Positions 1 through 12,000 of a stretch of 64,000 bases of DNA are shown piece after piece. The notes below the pieces were generated by a model, which was not told where the DNA came from, ran no database searches, and saw nothing but the letters and a program-made list of their open reading frames with translations. The DNA is from Sympetrum striolatum (lineage: Eukaryota > Arthropoda > Insecta > Odonata > Libellulidae). A program made the translations under genes and the position numbers. Numbering within the stretch: the first letter of the stretch is position 1; each line of letters starts with the position of its first letter. The stretch is from positions 4,960,001-5,024,000 of the forward strand of contig OX388348.1 of assembly GCA_947579665.1 (NCBI GenBank), in the 5' to 3' direction.

Positions 1-4
1 TAAT

Positions 5-318
5 GGCCTTTTGTTTATAAAAAAATAGCAACTGAATATCGGAGTTAGGCAACGAAACCATCCACGTACATTCCTATATGGATCTTGAGTTCAAAGGAAA
101 TTATTTTCTTCCATTTCTTTTACTGATAACGTATATTTTTGCGATAAAATTTCATCTTGTTACTTTCCGAGCATTCTTTAATTTTATTTAGCATTTATTC
201 TAATTTACATAACTCCGTATTGTGGGTTGGAATCGAAAAAAGCTAGCCAAAAATATAAAAGTGGATTTTATTTGAGCGAACTTTGACACTTCGCGTAGTT
301 ACTGCTGAATAAATTCTA
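5..318 (+). repeat. Dispersed repeat fragment, copy 1
   Basis: About 310 bp matches 56010-56325 in the same orientation. Shared phrases include CAACTGAATATCGGAGTTAGG, TTTCATCTTGTTAC, GCTAGCCAAAAATA and AGTTACTGCTGAATAAA. The window begins inside this copy, so its left limit is unknown. No coding potential was seen. Confidence 0.65.
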
Positions 319-619
319 TATGTTATTGCTTGGTGGACTTGAGATGGTTGCTCTCACCATGAAAATTGTTTATTAAAGCCCTTCGCTCAAGTAACGCTTT
401 TTAACTCTTCTTGGTTTTGAACGCTATAATTTCAGAATATGTAATATATTTTATTTTTATCAACTCGATGTGCCTTAAAGTATTCCCGTCACCTTTTCCT
501 CCAATTTGCTGGATTTTGACGATTTGATCGGAAATGGTTTTATTTTGATTCTTTCGAAACTTTGTCAAATGTGATTCAGTCTTCGTACAGCACTGGCCAA
601 GGAGAGTAGCTCTTGTTAA

Positions 620-1765
620 TTATCTATTATATATAGATGCTTCTCCGGATTCATTCATGTACATAGATAGATAGATAGATAGATAGAGAGGATACAAATT
701 CACAGGCTAAACCACAAGCGTGATTGACATGAAATTTTTACGACGTATTGGCCATTACGTGTAACCACCAGAAAAAAATGAGATTTTGAACCTCAGTGTC
801 ATGGGTTCGATTCCAGAGGGCCCCAAAGTACAGATTTTTCCCGTTTAAATGCATTGCTTTGATTTTCGGTAATTAAAAAAAAATACTTTCCGGGTAGGTA
901 GAGAATCAGAACTCAAGGAGCCTATATATATGGTCATGATCCATCGAAAACATAAATGAGTTTTACGGAAAATATCCTGGGTTCGATGCTAGGTCAAGGC
1001 AAAAATCGGCCGTTTAAAATGCATTGTGGCGATATTTAAGATTTTTTTGGACCCCTTCCCGATGGCATGGAATCTTTAAATTCGGCATGGGTTTAGATAT
1101 CATAAATATATTTAATAATCAAATTTTACACATTCGCTGATGGTTATTGGTTCGATCCCAGAGAGCCATTTGCACTTCTCAATGCATTTCTTACGGAAAT
1201 AACGGAAACAAAATTTAGGTACTTCCCGGCAAGCTATCGACTTCAAACCTTGCATGAGAGAAGAACAAGTCTTTACAAATCAATCTGTGCATTCACAGCT
1301 TACAATATGTCCTGGGTTCGACACCAGGTGTCTCTGCAATCAGAAGTTGATCCGATTTTTAGGAATTATTTGGAAACCTTTCCCAATAATATAGAAATTT
1401 GAAATTCGGCATATAGATAGAGATCATAAATAACTTTCAGAAACATCTTTTAGATTTCCAAGATAGTCCTTGGTTCGAATCCAGAGAGCCATTTACATTC
1501 TTGATAATTAGAACGTCTTTTGAGGCAGTTGTAGCCAATATTTCTGCTGGAATTTTCACACATGGTTAGAGATGATGATCTTCTATTGTGCTGCATAGTT
1601 AGTTCACCAGTAAGACCCGGGTTCGATGCCAGACGATGAAATTTTAGCGAATTTTAAGAAAAATTTCAACCCTTTTTTTTCTTTTGAGGACTGTTCCGAT
1701 ATGATGCCGATATGAAATTAGTATTGCCGATCTGCTTGCAGTATGAAAGCTACATTTTACTCGTA
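620..1765 (+). repeat. 1.1-kb repeat of six degenerate units with tRNA B-box-like motifs (copy 1)
   Basis: GGTTCGA motifs start at 804, 980, 1149, 1315, 1472 and 1620, spaced 176, 169, 166, 157 and 148 bp. Most sit in a short hairpin-like context such as CCTGGGTTCGACACCAGG. Each unit also carries degenerate copies of an AATGCATTG stretch and a CTTTCCCGATGATATGGAA-like stretch. The left edge is near TAGATGCTTCTCCGGAT, followed by a GATA microsatellite. A second copy lies inverted at 49.4-50.5 kb. No coding sequence is visible. Confidence 0.75.
663..686 (+). repeat. (GATA)n microsatellite
   Basis: Six consecutive ATAG/GATA units lie near the left edge of the six-unit repeat. The other copy has an AT dinucleotide run in the equivalent place. 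Confidence 0.85.
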
Positions 1766-1789
1766 TATATATATATATCTTACAATTAG

Positions 1790-1864
1790 ATTCAACTGGT
1801 GTTTACACCCTCTGCCACACGCCGAAAGTCGGCTTGTAGGGTATTGATGTAGATGTAGATATAT
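1790..1864 (+). mobile_element. Retroelement 3' end with (GATGTA)n tail
   Basis: A short stem GCCGA-AAG-TCGGC follows TACACCCTCTGCCACAC and precedes AGGGTATTGATGTAGATG, which degenerates into AT. A compact hairpin plus hexamer tail resembles the 3' end of an insect non-LTR element or SINE. It abuts copy 1 of the six-unit repeat but is absent from copy 2, so it is a separate insertion. Confidence 0.35.
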
Positions 1865-3220
1865 TTTCCCTTTTATACGTGACAAAATGAGGCCCGTTCG
1901 GAAATAATGGTAGCGAATAGTAAATCTTTTCCGTATTCTTAAAATCAGAAAAATACAAATTTATTAATCATACTGAATGAATCATGACGGAAATCATCCA
2001 AATATTTATTATGTTATGTACTGTTATTAAGAATTAATCGTTTCAAAATATCTACACATTGGCATTAACTATTAAAAGCAGAGTGGATGCATACATAATT
2101 ATACAAGTACGATTTATTTAAAATGAAGCTCAGTCTCTTTTTAGCATGAATTCTCTATTTCTCTATCTCGGTATGTATGAATTCGATATACTTGGCTGGA
2201 GGGTAGCTCACCGCAAGATCTCCAGTACGGCGGTGTATTTCTAGGAACATTGGAGAGATAAGGAAAGGCACATGCGACAGCAGGTGTAAAGCGGTTGGAT
2301 CACTTTGCGCCGCCTGATAAGAAGGATCTATTATCTTTAGCTCTGTATGAATTACATCGAATGCCTTTGTAATGCCCTTTTATCCTTACTTCCCTCTAGG
2401 TGCGTTTGCTGTTTATTTTTGAAATTTGCTCAGCTATTTAATTGACACCGAATCCGGGGTGTTTATTTACGCGATCTCTTTTCCCCTTTTAAAGAATGTG
2501 AAATCTGCATAAGTTACTTTAATTGCGGAATTTCAAATTGCCTCTTTTCGTCACAATGAAATTCCCATTTTATAGAAAACCGCAAACAAAGTTTGAACGC
2601 AAAATCCCCTTACTTCGGATACGCTTTACAGAAAGAGTTGGCCCACCTCACCAAATCGTAGTTAAACTTCATGTAGAGGAGTCTACGTAACATTATTATT
2701 TAGTATGGAAATTTGTATATTAGTGTGCAAAGTGTCACTCAAGAACATAGAAAGGTTATATTAAAACGAAAATGTACGTAGAAAACGAATGTAGCGGAAA
2801 AACCATTACGTTATCATTAATTTTAAAAATTGATTTTATTCCAATCGAAATATTCTTTGCCTTAATTATTTATTTTTACTTTCATATTATTTTTTTAATA
2901 TTCAACTCGTAAAAGCAATAATGACTTCAAATTTTATTTATGAATGTGGATTTGGTCGAAACATGAACTTCCTCCAAACATCTTTTTAAATTTGGTATTT
3001 TATGCAGGTGGTTCTTGGAACTCAATCTAAAGATTTATATGCGCCAAATACCATCGGTAAAAAAGGCTACGAAGGACTTAAAAAAGCTCCATTTTAAACA
3101 TATTGCGCGCCAACCATAGGCACACCCATCGCCTTGCCAATTATGGAAAATAAATGATTACCGTTTTCCGCAACAGAGTGCTCACTGGATATCGCATGCG
3201 AAAATCGTACTTCGACGCTT

Positions 3221-3353
3221 TTTTACTTTCTCCATATACGAAGTATAGAGAAAGTATTGTTTTCATGAAAAAAATCGACTTCGAGATTTCAACGGAAATA
3301 CATGTTTTGGGGTCCCTAGAACACGTTTTGACCATTTTCGGAATGATGTCTGT

Positions 3354-3386
<33 letters not shown>

Positions 3387-4246
3387 ACAGTGGGCGCTCT
3401 AACGTGAAAACTATTAGTCGTATCAATACCAAAATTCATATATAGTACGGTCGTGTGTGCTGTCAGAGTTGATTAATTTTTCAAGTAAATCGGTAAACCG
3501 GAAGTCGAGTTTCATTCATTAAAGCTCATTTCCGGTTTTTAAAATATCTCCATAAATATGATATATAGGTATATTGTACACCTTATAAAAGTTTTAGATA
3601 ATGTCTTTTACTACAATTTTTGTATTTAACATATTTTTGTATCACCGGTTGATTAGGAGTTATTCGTGAAATACTGATCAACCGGAAGTAGCTGATTATG
3701 TACTTTGTGGGCGCTCTAACATGAAAAGTAATTGTTGGATCAACACCAAATTTCATATATAGTATTTTGGTTGATGTCGTTAGAGTTGAATAGATTTTGA
3801 AGTAAATCGGTTGACCGGAAGTCGAGCTTCATTCTTCAAAGCTCATTTCCGGTTTTCAAAATATCTCCATAAATATGATATTTAGGAATATACTATTTCT
3901 TATAAAAGTTTTAGAAAATTTAATTTACTATGACTTTTGTATGAAACATATTTCTTTACCACTGATTGTGTAGGAGTTATTTGTGAAATACTGATAAACC
4001 GGAAGTTGCAGATTATGTACGTGGTGGGCGCACTGGGAGCTGGGGTGAAAGGCCATTTCATCGTTTTTCATCGAACATGTCCCGAAAACATTATTTATAA
4101 TGTTTTTGACGTAAAAGATAATATGATATAAATTAATCTCTTATCTTACAAGTTTAGATTGAATATAGAGTTCGAAAATACTGCCGTGGATAAATATTTA
4201 CATCTTATACATGGAGAAAGTCATGTGCTGGCCACATCAGATTTTT
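3221..4246 (+). mobile_element. 1-kb non-autonomous element with two 317-bp tandem units
   Basis: The left edge is TTTTACTTTCTCCATATAC and the right edge ATGGAGAAAGTCATGTGC...ACATCAGATTTTT, so ACTTTCTCCAT and ATGGAGAAAGT form subterminal inverted repeats. Inside, GTGGGCGC starts at 3390, 3707 and 4024, giving two tandem units of exactly 317 bp. A TG microsatellite precedes the first unit. Each unit contains ACCGGAAGTCGAG and TTTCCGGTTTT motifs. No transposase was seen. Confidence 0.7.
3349..3387 (+). repeat. (TG)n microsatellite
   Basis: This alternating TG run with one TATG interruption sits inside the 3.2-kb element, immediately before its first 317-bp unit. Confidence 0.85.
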
Positions 4247-4653
4247 ATAGCTTGAATTAGTGTTAAATATTTTAAAATAATTTTAATACTAAGCCACCAT
4301 TAGTGACTCTTTAAAGTTGTTATCGGCTCGAAATCCATCTCTCTGAAAGAACTCAGCCTTGTCAGAATTAAGAATACAATGAAAGTGATTTTTTATTTAT
4401 GTTCCCTCGACAATAGCTGTGCTTTTTTGCTGAAATACCTTTTCATTGTCTCGTCTTATCTCATGATTAATAAATAATCATCTTACGTCAGGTATGTTTA
4501 TTATATCCTCAGATATCAAGATAAACAATACGCAATCATTATAACATTCGTCTCAGCGATAACATTATCGATCACCTCAATAGACTTTGTTGGCGGAGAC
4601 GATCGAATTTATCGGTAGAGGGAGAGTCAAATATGTTTGTTAACATTAATAAA

Positions 4654-4656
<3 letters not shown>

Positions 4657-4702
<46 letters not shown>
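4657..4702 (+). repeat. (TA)n microsatellite
   Basis: This long alternating TA run passes into a TTTATA repeat. It explains the Tyr/Ile-repeat open frame on the minus strand. Confidence 0.85.
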
Positions 4703-4709
<7 letters not shown>

Positions 4710-6476
4710 TTATATATACAATTAAAATATATTGAGAGAACCTGAATGACAGGGAAAATAATACAACCATTCATTATGGCATCTAATATAGCTAGGATTC
4801 CATTATTTTCTCGGGTTTCTCTTTTCCATTTAATCTCAATAAGTAAAGAGTATGCTATCAAAGATGATAGTTTAGATAAAAAAGGAGACTCTAGCTAAGT
4901 AAAAGCCGTAATTATTATCAAACAACAATTATATCGAATGTTTAAATTTGAATTTTTTATATACCTACGAATACCTACTGGCTCTTATTTGGAGATTTTA
5001 ATTGATACTTACTTTTATCACTTGTTATTCACTCGGTTGTCGATCTGCGTTTCAGTCATCGCAAGTGAACCCTTTAATTCCTTGATCGTTCTGAATTGGT
5101 TTCCAAATGATCTGGTTGCAATACTGCTTGGACTAAAAAACCTCGACTCTAATCACACCAAATTGCTGCTTCTTCAGTAAGACTAATACATCCTTGCAAT
5201 AACGCACAAACGAGCCTGGATTTCCAATGCGTTCTAATTGGTAAATATATTGTTGCTTGTTCCGACGGTTCGCAAGGATCACCGAGAAATTAAAGACTCA
5301 CTTAGAAGCAAGAAAGAACTTTAATTCGTAAAATAAATGGCGAAATACAAATGAGAGAATCTTTTCTGTGTAAAGCCGCAATCTCAACAATGCTGTTTAT
5401 TCGTTGCTGCAATGTGTCCGGTGCGACGAGTAAATAAACAAATCTTCATCCGCGACCTTTCGTCGTCTTCGGCAATTCAAAAAGGGTCCAAACGCCACAA
5501 TATGTACTCCGTTATTTCACAAAACTTGTATCTCCAGGGTTTCATATTTAACGTCTGAGCAGAATTTAACTTTTCATTATTTTAAGAAACAATTTTATTT
5601 TCTTTCTTTTCAGTACGTATATAATAATTAATCACTCTGTTTGACAAAGACAAGAGAGGCGAAAATGCGAATTGCCAATAGTCGTTTAATTCCAACGCTT
5701 TTGACGTTCCGCATGGTGTATCTTCAAGCAGAATGCTTAGCTATTTCGCCCTCCAGCAGCCTCTTTCTTTGATTGCATCTTTCCCACGTTATTATGTACC
5801 AGTTGAACACCTTTCACCACCACATTGAATGACCCTTAGGGACTTCCCGAAAAGGTTATGCACCGTATGTTGAGGTGAAAGGGTTCGAAGAAGCGTCTAA
5901 ACTTGAAAGGTTAATAAGCGAATGGAAAGTGAACGGTGAAATTACCGACGGAGAAAACGAGGAATTGATTCCCCTTAATCAGGTCAAATGAGGTTAGTGT
6001 TATTGAATATCTAGCCGTTGGTCAGTTCTGCAGCGGTCGTTCTCTAGCGGACTTTCGATGCCTTCAATTCAGCCGATTGGAAATCTGAAATATCTCTTCC
6101 ACATTCTCTCAGACTGCGATCTTAAAATTGTACGGAACTTATAAACAATTTGTAAATGAGGCGAAGTATGACTCCTGATTTGTGTGTAAGTTATGAAAAA
6201 AATAAAAATTCGTAAATTTGTCACTCTTTCTCTTTTCTCTTATAGCTAATTGTACATAGATATGAATACTATAATCACAGAAATTATAGACTTCCTATAA
6301 ACTGCTTGTGCAGGTGAATTTATGTAATGGTCGCTGAAATTTAAATTAATGGATAATGAAACTTATGGGCCTCGCAATTTTAGTACCTAATGCACTATGT
6401 AAAGGTTAAAAACCATTATCATACCTTTGATTTCACATGTTTTCAAAACCCCCACTTACTTATATGGGAAAATATA

Positions 6477-7029
6477 CAGGGTGTCCACGTTAAACATATA
6501 ATAACACAATATGTAAGAACTTGAGAAGTGATTGAAATATTTATCAGCATTTTTCTTATACAAGTTTGGTAACTCAAAATGTTTTCTATGTTTGCTTGAT
6601 CATGGCGCACCATTATGCAGTAATTGAGAGGGATTTCTTGGATAATGAGTTCCCAAATCGCTTGATTGAGAGTCCATCGATTGCTTGGCCCCCTAGAAAC
6701 TCAGACATGAGGCCACTTGATTATTTTCTGTGGGTGTTTATTAGGAATCAAGAGTACTAGACGCCAGTTCGTGATCCACCAAAACTGCGCAGTCGAATTC
6801 CTGCAGTTGTTGCAAATGTTACGCCTGCAATGCTGCAAAACACTTGGAGAGAGTAAAATACAGATTAGATGTCTTTCTACAACTAATGCTGCACATATCG
6901 AGGTGTATTAACTGCTTAAAAAAACCTTTTGAGTAACGAGTACTTCTAGAAACAAACCGCCAATAAATAACTTAATTAACTCTCAAGTTATTACTTTTGT
7001 ATTACTTTGCGTTTAAACCGGATACCTCT
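6477..7029 (+). pseudogene. Mariner-type transposase relic with degenerate terminal repeats
   Basis: The left end ACAGGGTGTCCACGTTAAAC and the complement of the right end (GTTTAAACCGGATACCTCT) are imperfect inverted repeats. Between them, frame 1 reads DFLDNEFPNRLIES...WPPRNSDMRPLDYFLW, the conserved acidic/DYFLW block of mariner/Tc1-type transposases. After a frameshift it continues TPVRDPPKLRSRI and, after another, ends AAHIEVY. It has stops and shifts, so it is dead. The N-terminal half is missing. Confidence 0.7.
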
Positions 7030-7854
7030 ATGTGTTCCGCATTAAATATATCGTTAATCTTCAAGGTGATGGAGTTTCGGATTACAAAATATTTGGGTGT
7101 TTTATCAAAATTTTCGCAATTTATTATTGAAAACAATATCTCTTGACCGAAACGATAATCTCTGCTCACTTTTCCTTCTTTTTGCGGATTTCGCAATTTA
7201 CCAGGACTATTATTTCTCCTTTAATTTTGTTAGAGAAACAAATCCTATATCAGAACGAGAACGATCTTATATTTTACAGTAACGCTATTCGGAAGTCGAA
7301 CTCGGCACTCTTGGCTTTATGAACTCATTTGCGATCTCTCCTGGATTTTTAAGGTCAATACGAAATTTATTGAATTGCAATGCCAAGAGAGAATTTTCTA
7401 TATATATTTGTGAATTATACGTGTAGTGTAAGTATTATACGAAGTGACTTTGAGAATCATGTTTGTAATTTCGGAAAACCAAAATAACTTAATTTAGGAA
7501 ACTTTGCTTCAAAACTGACTTCAGACATCAAGATGACATCGTTTGAAAGAGACTAATTTTGTTCAAATAGTCTTTTACTGGTTTATTTAGCATTATTGTG
7601 AGCCTTAGATCTGTATAAATGATGACCATTCTGAATTAATATAATTCCTAATTATTCTTACTTGGATTGATATATTGATTATTTTTATTGTTCTTTGCAA
7701 ACGAAATAAGTCCCACTGGTGACCTTCCGTTGACCTTTGTGTGTTTTAGACGTTGAAATCGGCTTTATACGTGCTGAGTATCGATGTTAATTAAGGTGTA
7801 AAGATTGAAAGCAACCTCAACATCTCGAATCAACAGATATAAATCTCTAACAGA

Positions 7855-7925
7855 CGCTGGAACTGTAATCACTAATACCGACAAATTCATTTGTTGATAT
7901 TAGTGATTGCAGAGAAGCGTGACGT
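7855..7925. other. Long near-perfect hairpin
   Basis: GTAATCACTAATACCGACAAA and TTTGTTGATATTAGTGATTGC pair over 21 positions, with only one mismatch and two G-T wobbles, around a 4-nt loop. ACGCT/AGCGT extends the stem below an internal loop. See findings. Confidence 0.5.
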
Positions 7926-8254
7926 AGCGTGGAGCGGTAATTCACTTCCGATTCACCCAGTTCTTTCAAGAGCGTATCAAGGATAAATTGAAAAACTACG
8001 AAAAATCCCTTTTTTCTTCCATTTTTGATGAAATATTTCTGGAAATGATACGGTAAGATGCCGACATCTATTGGTTATGAGGTTATAGCTGTTCCATTTT
8101 CTATACTGTTATTTCTGTTTCTTGTAGATCGCAGATAATCAATCGATGGATATATCGCTTTGAAATAATTGGTTTTTAAAGTATTTAAAGTGTCCTTGCG
8201 ACGACGGCACTGAACACCTATCTTTAATCTAATTTATTATTCGGATACTTAAGA

Positions 8255-8345
8255 AAATTGAAAAAAACTTAAAATCCACACAATTTTTTATATTGCCGAC
8301 CGGTTTCGGCTACACAGCCATCATACTATTATTAAGTTTTTATTT
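8255..8345 (+). repeat. Repeat fragment with GACCGGTTTCGGC motif
   Basis: GCCGACCGGTTTCGGCTACACAGCCATCAT is a phrase common at retroelement ends in arthropod genomes, from memory. No other copy is in the window, so the class is undetermined. Confidence 0.3.
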
Positions 8346-8774
8346 ACTCTTCAGTATGTCCTTCCACGAAGTCCGGCCAAATAAAATAGAATTAATTCGG
8401 TTACCTAAGACTTAATTTCATTCATTTTTAAATACATATTATTATTTGTTCTCTTCGTACTTTTATTTCCTATATACTTCTACGTAATGGATGAGTATTT
8501 TAGACTTCTGTAGCCGATGGCATTTCCTTTGACAGCCCACATTTCGTTTTTAAAGTTTTTTTCGAGAATAATACAAAATTAAAATATTACCTTCTACTCG
8601 TGATCAACATTACCGCGCTTACAAAATTCCTCGGCTTTAAAGTCAATGAAAGGCTTTTTTGAAAACATTTTCTTTGAGGCCCTAACAGTTAATGTCAACC
8701 CGGAAGGGACAGCAGAAAAATCAGATGTCAAGCCGCGTACGGCGGCCGCTTGCCCACACTCTAGAGGTTAACCA

Positions 8775-9086
8775 TTAGCTCTTAATTGGAATTGAATAAT
8801 CAGCTGATGCATCTGTATGTCTTAGGGCGACTTCGACGACCACCTTCTGTTCCCACACGGTCTTCTGTTGTCGGCTGTGCGGGGAGACATCTGGTGATGG
8901 AGAGAGAAAGCAAAGCGATGAAGATTGTGCAGACGGCGTTGAGGACTTCTTACAGTTCTTAGAGAGGACTTCTTCGCTATCCGATACTCCCACCTCCAGG
9001 TCATCTATCCTGCACACCGATAAGACATGACAAACACCAGCTGCCGACATTCCCTCTTCTTCGAAAGAAATGATATCTTTGACCAT
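8775..9086 (-). CDS. Hypothetical minus-strand reading frame or exon
   Basis: This frame of 103 codons is Ser-rich and acidic, with GC and CpG well above the surroundings. It starts MVKDIISFEEEG and includes a SPSPDVSPHSRQQ stretch. On the minus strand the frame continues upstream of the ATG to a CTTTTTAG that could serve as an acceptor. I recognise no domain and found no matching upstream exon. It could be an exon, a fragment of a mobile element, or chance in a GC-rich patch. Confidence 0.22.
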   Translation of the reverse strand: MVKDIISFEEEGMSAAGVCHVLSVCRIDDLEVGVSDSEEVLSKNCKKSSTPSAQSSSLCFLSPSPDVSPHSRQQKTVWEQKVVVEVALRHTDASADYSIPIKS

Positions 9087-12000
9087 TTGTTGTGCTCCAG
9101 TTGCTCTAAAAAGATGTAAATGCTTGATGGATTATAATTGGATTTCAATACCTGAGTAATGAAGTCCACTTGGAATGGGCTACATCAGAAATGAAAAACA
9201 ATCACATTTTTCGATTTACCGACCTTTACCCTGTAACTGCTATTTTTTCTACTTCAACAGCATCTCGAATTCTGCTCTGGTAACTTTCGTTACCCTCTTA
9301 TATTCTCTCCTTGCAGAAAATGGTTCAATTATTTACAAATCAAAGTAGAGAATTCATAAGATGCACTTAATTCGTGTAATATCTAAATTGATATAAAATT
9401 CATGAAATGGAAACTGAGCCTTTTTTATTTTCTAATTATTCATTATATTTTTCTGTTTTCAGGAATATTTCGCTACTTCCATAATTCATTCAGCGACATT
9501 TTCAAAAACAAAGTCCCCTTTCTTAAAAAAAAACGGAAGTATTCTTTCTCTCCATCCTCTGTCAATTGTTCTCCATAATTTCTACATTTGACTGCTACCA
9601 TCTCGTATCTTTAAGTTAATTTATTTAACTTAATACGTGGAACTATGCCCAAATAAACTTCTTCCACAGTAACCAATGTTTATCATAGAGGTCTTCATTT
9701 TATTACGTAGACTTTCTCTATTTGTTAAGAATTATTTGCATCATTTTAATCAAGGAAAATTTTGTCATTTTATAATAAAGTGCGCATTTTTTAACTAATC
9801 GTCTCAGTAATGTGTCGTCAATTTGAATGCTTAAATTGAAATAATTCCGATTTTTTACGATGAATGTCGATGATATCTTGGTTTGACCTTTGCCATCGTG
9901 CGGAAAATCATCATTTGAGCATTGCAGATCATTTTGATTTCCATAATATGATAAATACATGATGAGATCTAGCGCTTTTTCTGATAAAGAAAAGTGTAAA
10001 AACGAAAATAAAAAGTAATTGGCCGGCCCTTGATTACATGATTTTGTACGCTATTTATATAATTAACGTCTTTTAAAAGCGTTTTTTCATCATTTTTTAC
10101 CAAGGTCTCCGTTAATATTTCATTGTAAAGCAGATTTGCGGGTTTCTGCGTGTCATTTTAGGTTGATAGGATTTCAATCCCAACGCTTATGAAGTGATCA
10201 TTGGCTAGATAATAGCTCTCCTTGGGTTGTCAGGAAGAATTTCTCTGCACCTGTTTGCAAGACGACATTCTCAACATTCCGCCTTTCACTGCGGCCGTTT
10301 GGCTTCGTGTGAGCTTTTTTATAATACCCCAGCCAATAATAAATGCGGTATTGAGCGAAGCATTCCTTCAGATTTTCCTATTTTTTAAATGTGAAGATAA
10401 ATTGCTGCCCTGGGAAATACCTGCCCTGGGAGAGCATGGAGAATGCCCAACTACAAGCAAGGTATTCTTTAAGTTCGTGTTTTGTTTTATCCATCCAAAC
10501 ATAAAGATGTCTTATTTACTTAATATAGGCCGATGTAGTGTTTTCCAGGGGAAGTTCATTTTACGTCAAATAAATCCATGACATTTAAGAACACATTACA
10601 GAAATGATAATTTCGGTATCCTTCACCTCGACTAAAATAAATAAATATATGTATGACTATTTAAGTCTTATGCCATTTATTCAATCCAAAAGGCCTTTTT
10701 TGATTGATTCCAAGCACTTTCCTTCTACACACCGTGGTAACTACCCAAAGATAATTATTTTCCTTGAGAATTGAAAAGACTACTATTACCATAAATGTTT
10801 GCGTCGTGTTTAACTAGTTAAATGCAACACAATTCTACTTTGTATGAGATACATCGCCTAACTACTTATTTCAGAATTTTAAAAGAATGTCAATTAATTA
10901 TGGGCAAAATTACGATGAGTGTGAAAAATGTGTCAATATTCCCAAATACGTGGTCATTGAACGAAGATGGCCAACTGATTCATTGGCTGAGAGGAAGGTG
11001 TTGATTGAGCATATGAAGAGAGAATATTATTATTACAAAATAGCAATTAGGTAAGAGTGCTTCAGAATGTCTTAAACTGAGGGGAAATACACCTCAAATA
11101 ACTGGAAATATGAATGTTTCTCATTACTGTTTGGATTACAGTTTAAACTGCATTGCTGATCATTTTCATTCTGCCTTTTTTATTTTGGACGCCTCGCCAT
11201 GAGTTAATTTTCCCTCCATTCCTAATTACAGAATGATTCCTAATTTTACGAATTCCTTCTTTTAATACTTCCCTCCTCCAGAAACCTAAAAATCGATTTG
11301 TTCGCCTCCGTAATCATCATGTATAAAACTAATTAACTGATCCTATTACGGCATGATTAAATTGGCGAGATATTGACCAAACATTTATTTTTCCTCGAGA
11401 AATATGATGCTAAGTGCAAAAACCGGGCTAATAAGTTCGAAGAGGATGATTTGATCGGAGTTTAGTAAAAGTGCGCTGACGGCAACGTTGGAGTCGACAC
11501 TTTGGTCATGCATCCGTAAATCCAAGCCATGTGTAATGCCATGGACTTTGCTTTAATTTTTAAATCTTTGCTGTTTGCTAAGATGGGAAAGTTTGAAAGA
11601 GATCTTATCAGAGATAATATCGGAATAGAAGAAATATTAAAAATATTTTCTTATCCCGAGAACTACGGCCGTATTTCTTTGATAGCTGTTAAGGACAACT
11701 AGAGCGATTCTTACATAACAGAACTTGTGATAGCTTCACTGGAGGAGGTATGAAAATGTTTCCGTTCTTTGGTTCCTTGGAAATAATTAAGGGCTATTGA
11801 GTACTAATGCAAGTATTTCTAACGGAATACATTTTCGGAGGCCTGCAGAATTCAAAGATACTTAAAAATGCTAAATGAGGGATTAGCTTCGAGGCGTGGT
11901 TTCATGGGCAGGACTGACGGTGTCTTACAAAAATAAATACCTTTTCGTTGCTATAGAGCAACACTATGCCCAGCCGTCGCAACTTATTGTTAATCTCATC

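Noticed and set aside
620..1765. CRISPR-like array or true tRNA cluster from the repeated GGTTCGA
   Set aside because: Units are degenerate along their whole length, with no constant repeat plus variable spacer, and no tRNA acceptor or anticodon arms accompany the B-box-like motif.
4646..4861. 71-codon frame with Tyr/Ile repeats
   Set aside because: Its repeated part is the TA microsatellite.
10222..10581. 119-codon frame with hydrophobic segments
   Set aside because: No domain, no supporting splice or start context, and a local CTGCCCTGGGA duplication; it looks like chance.
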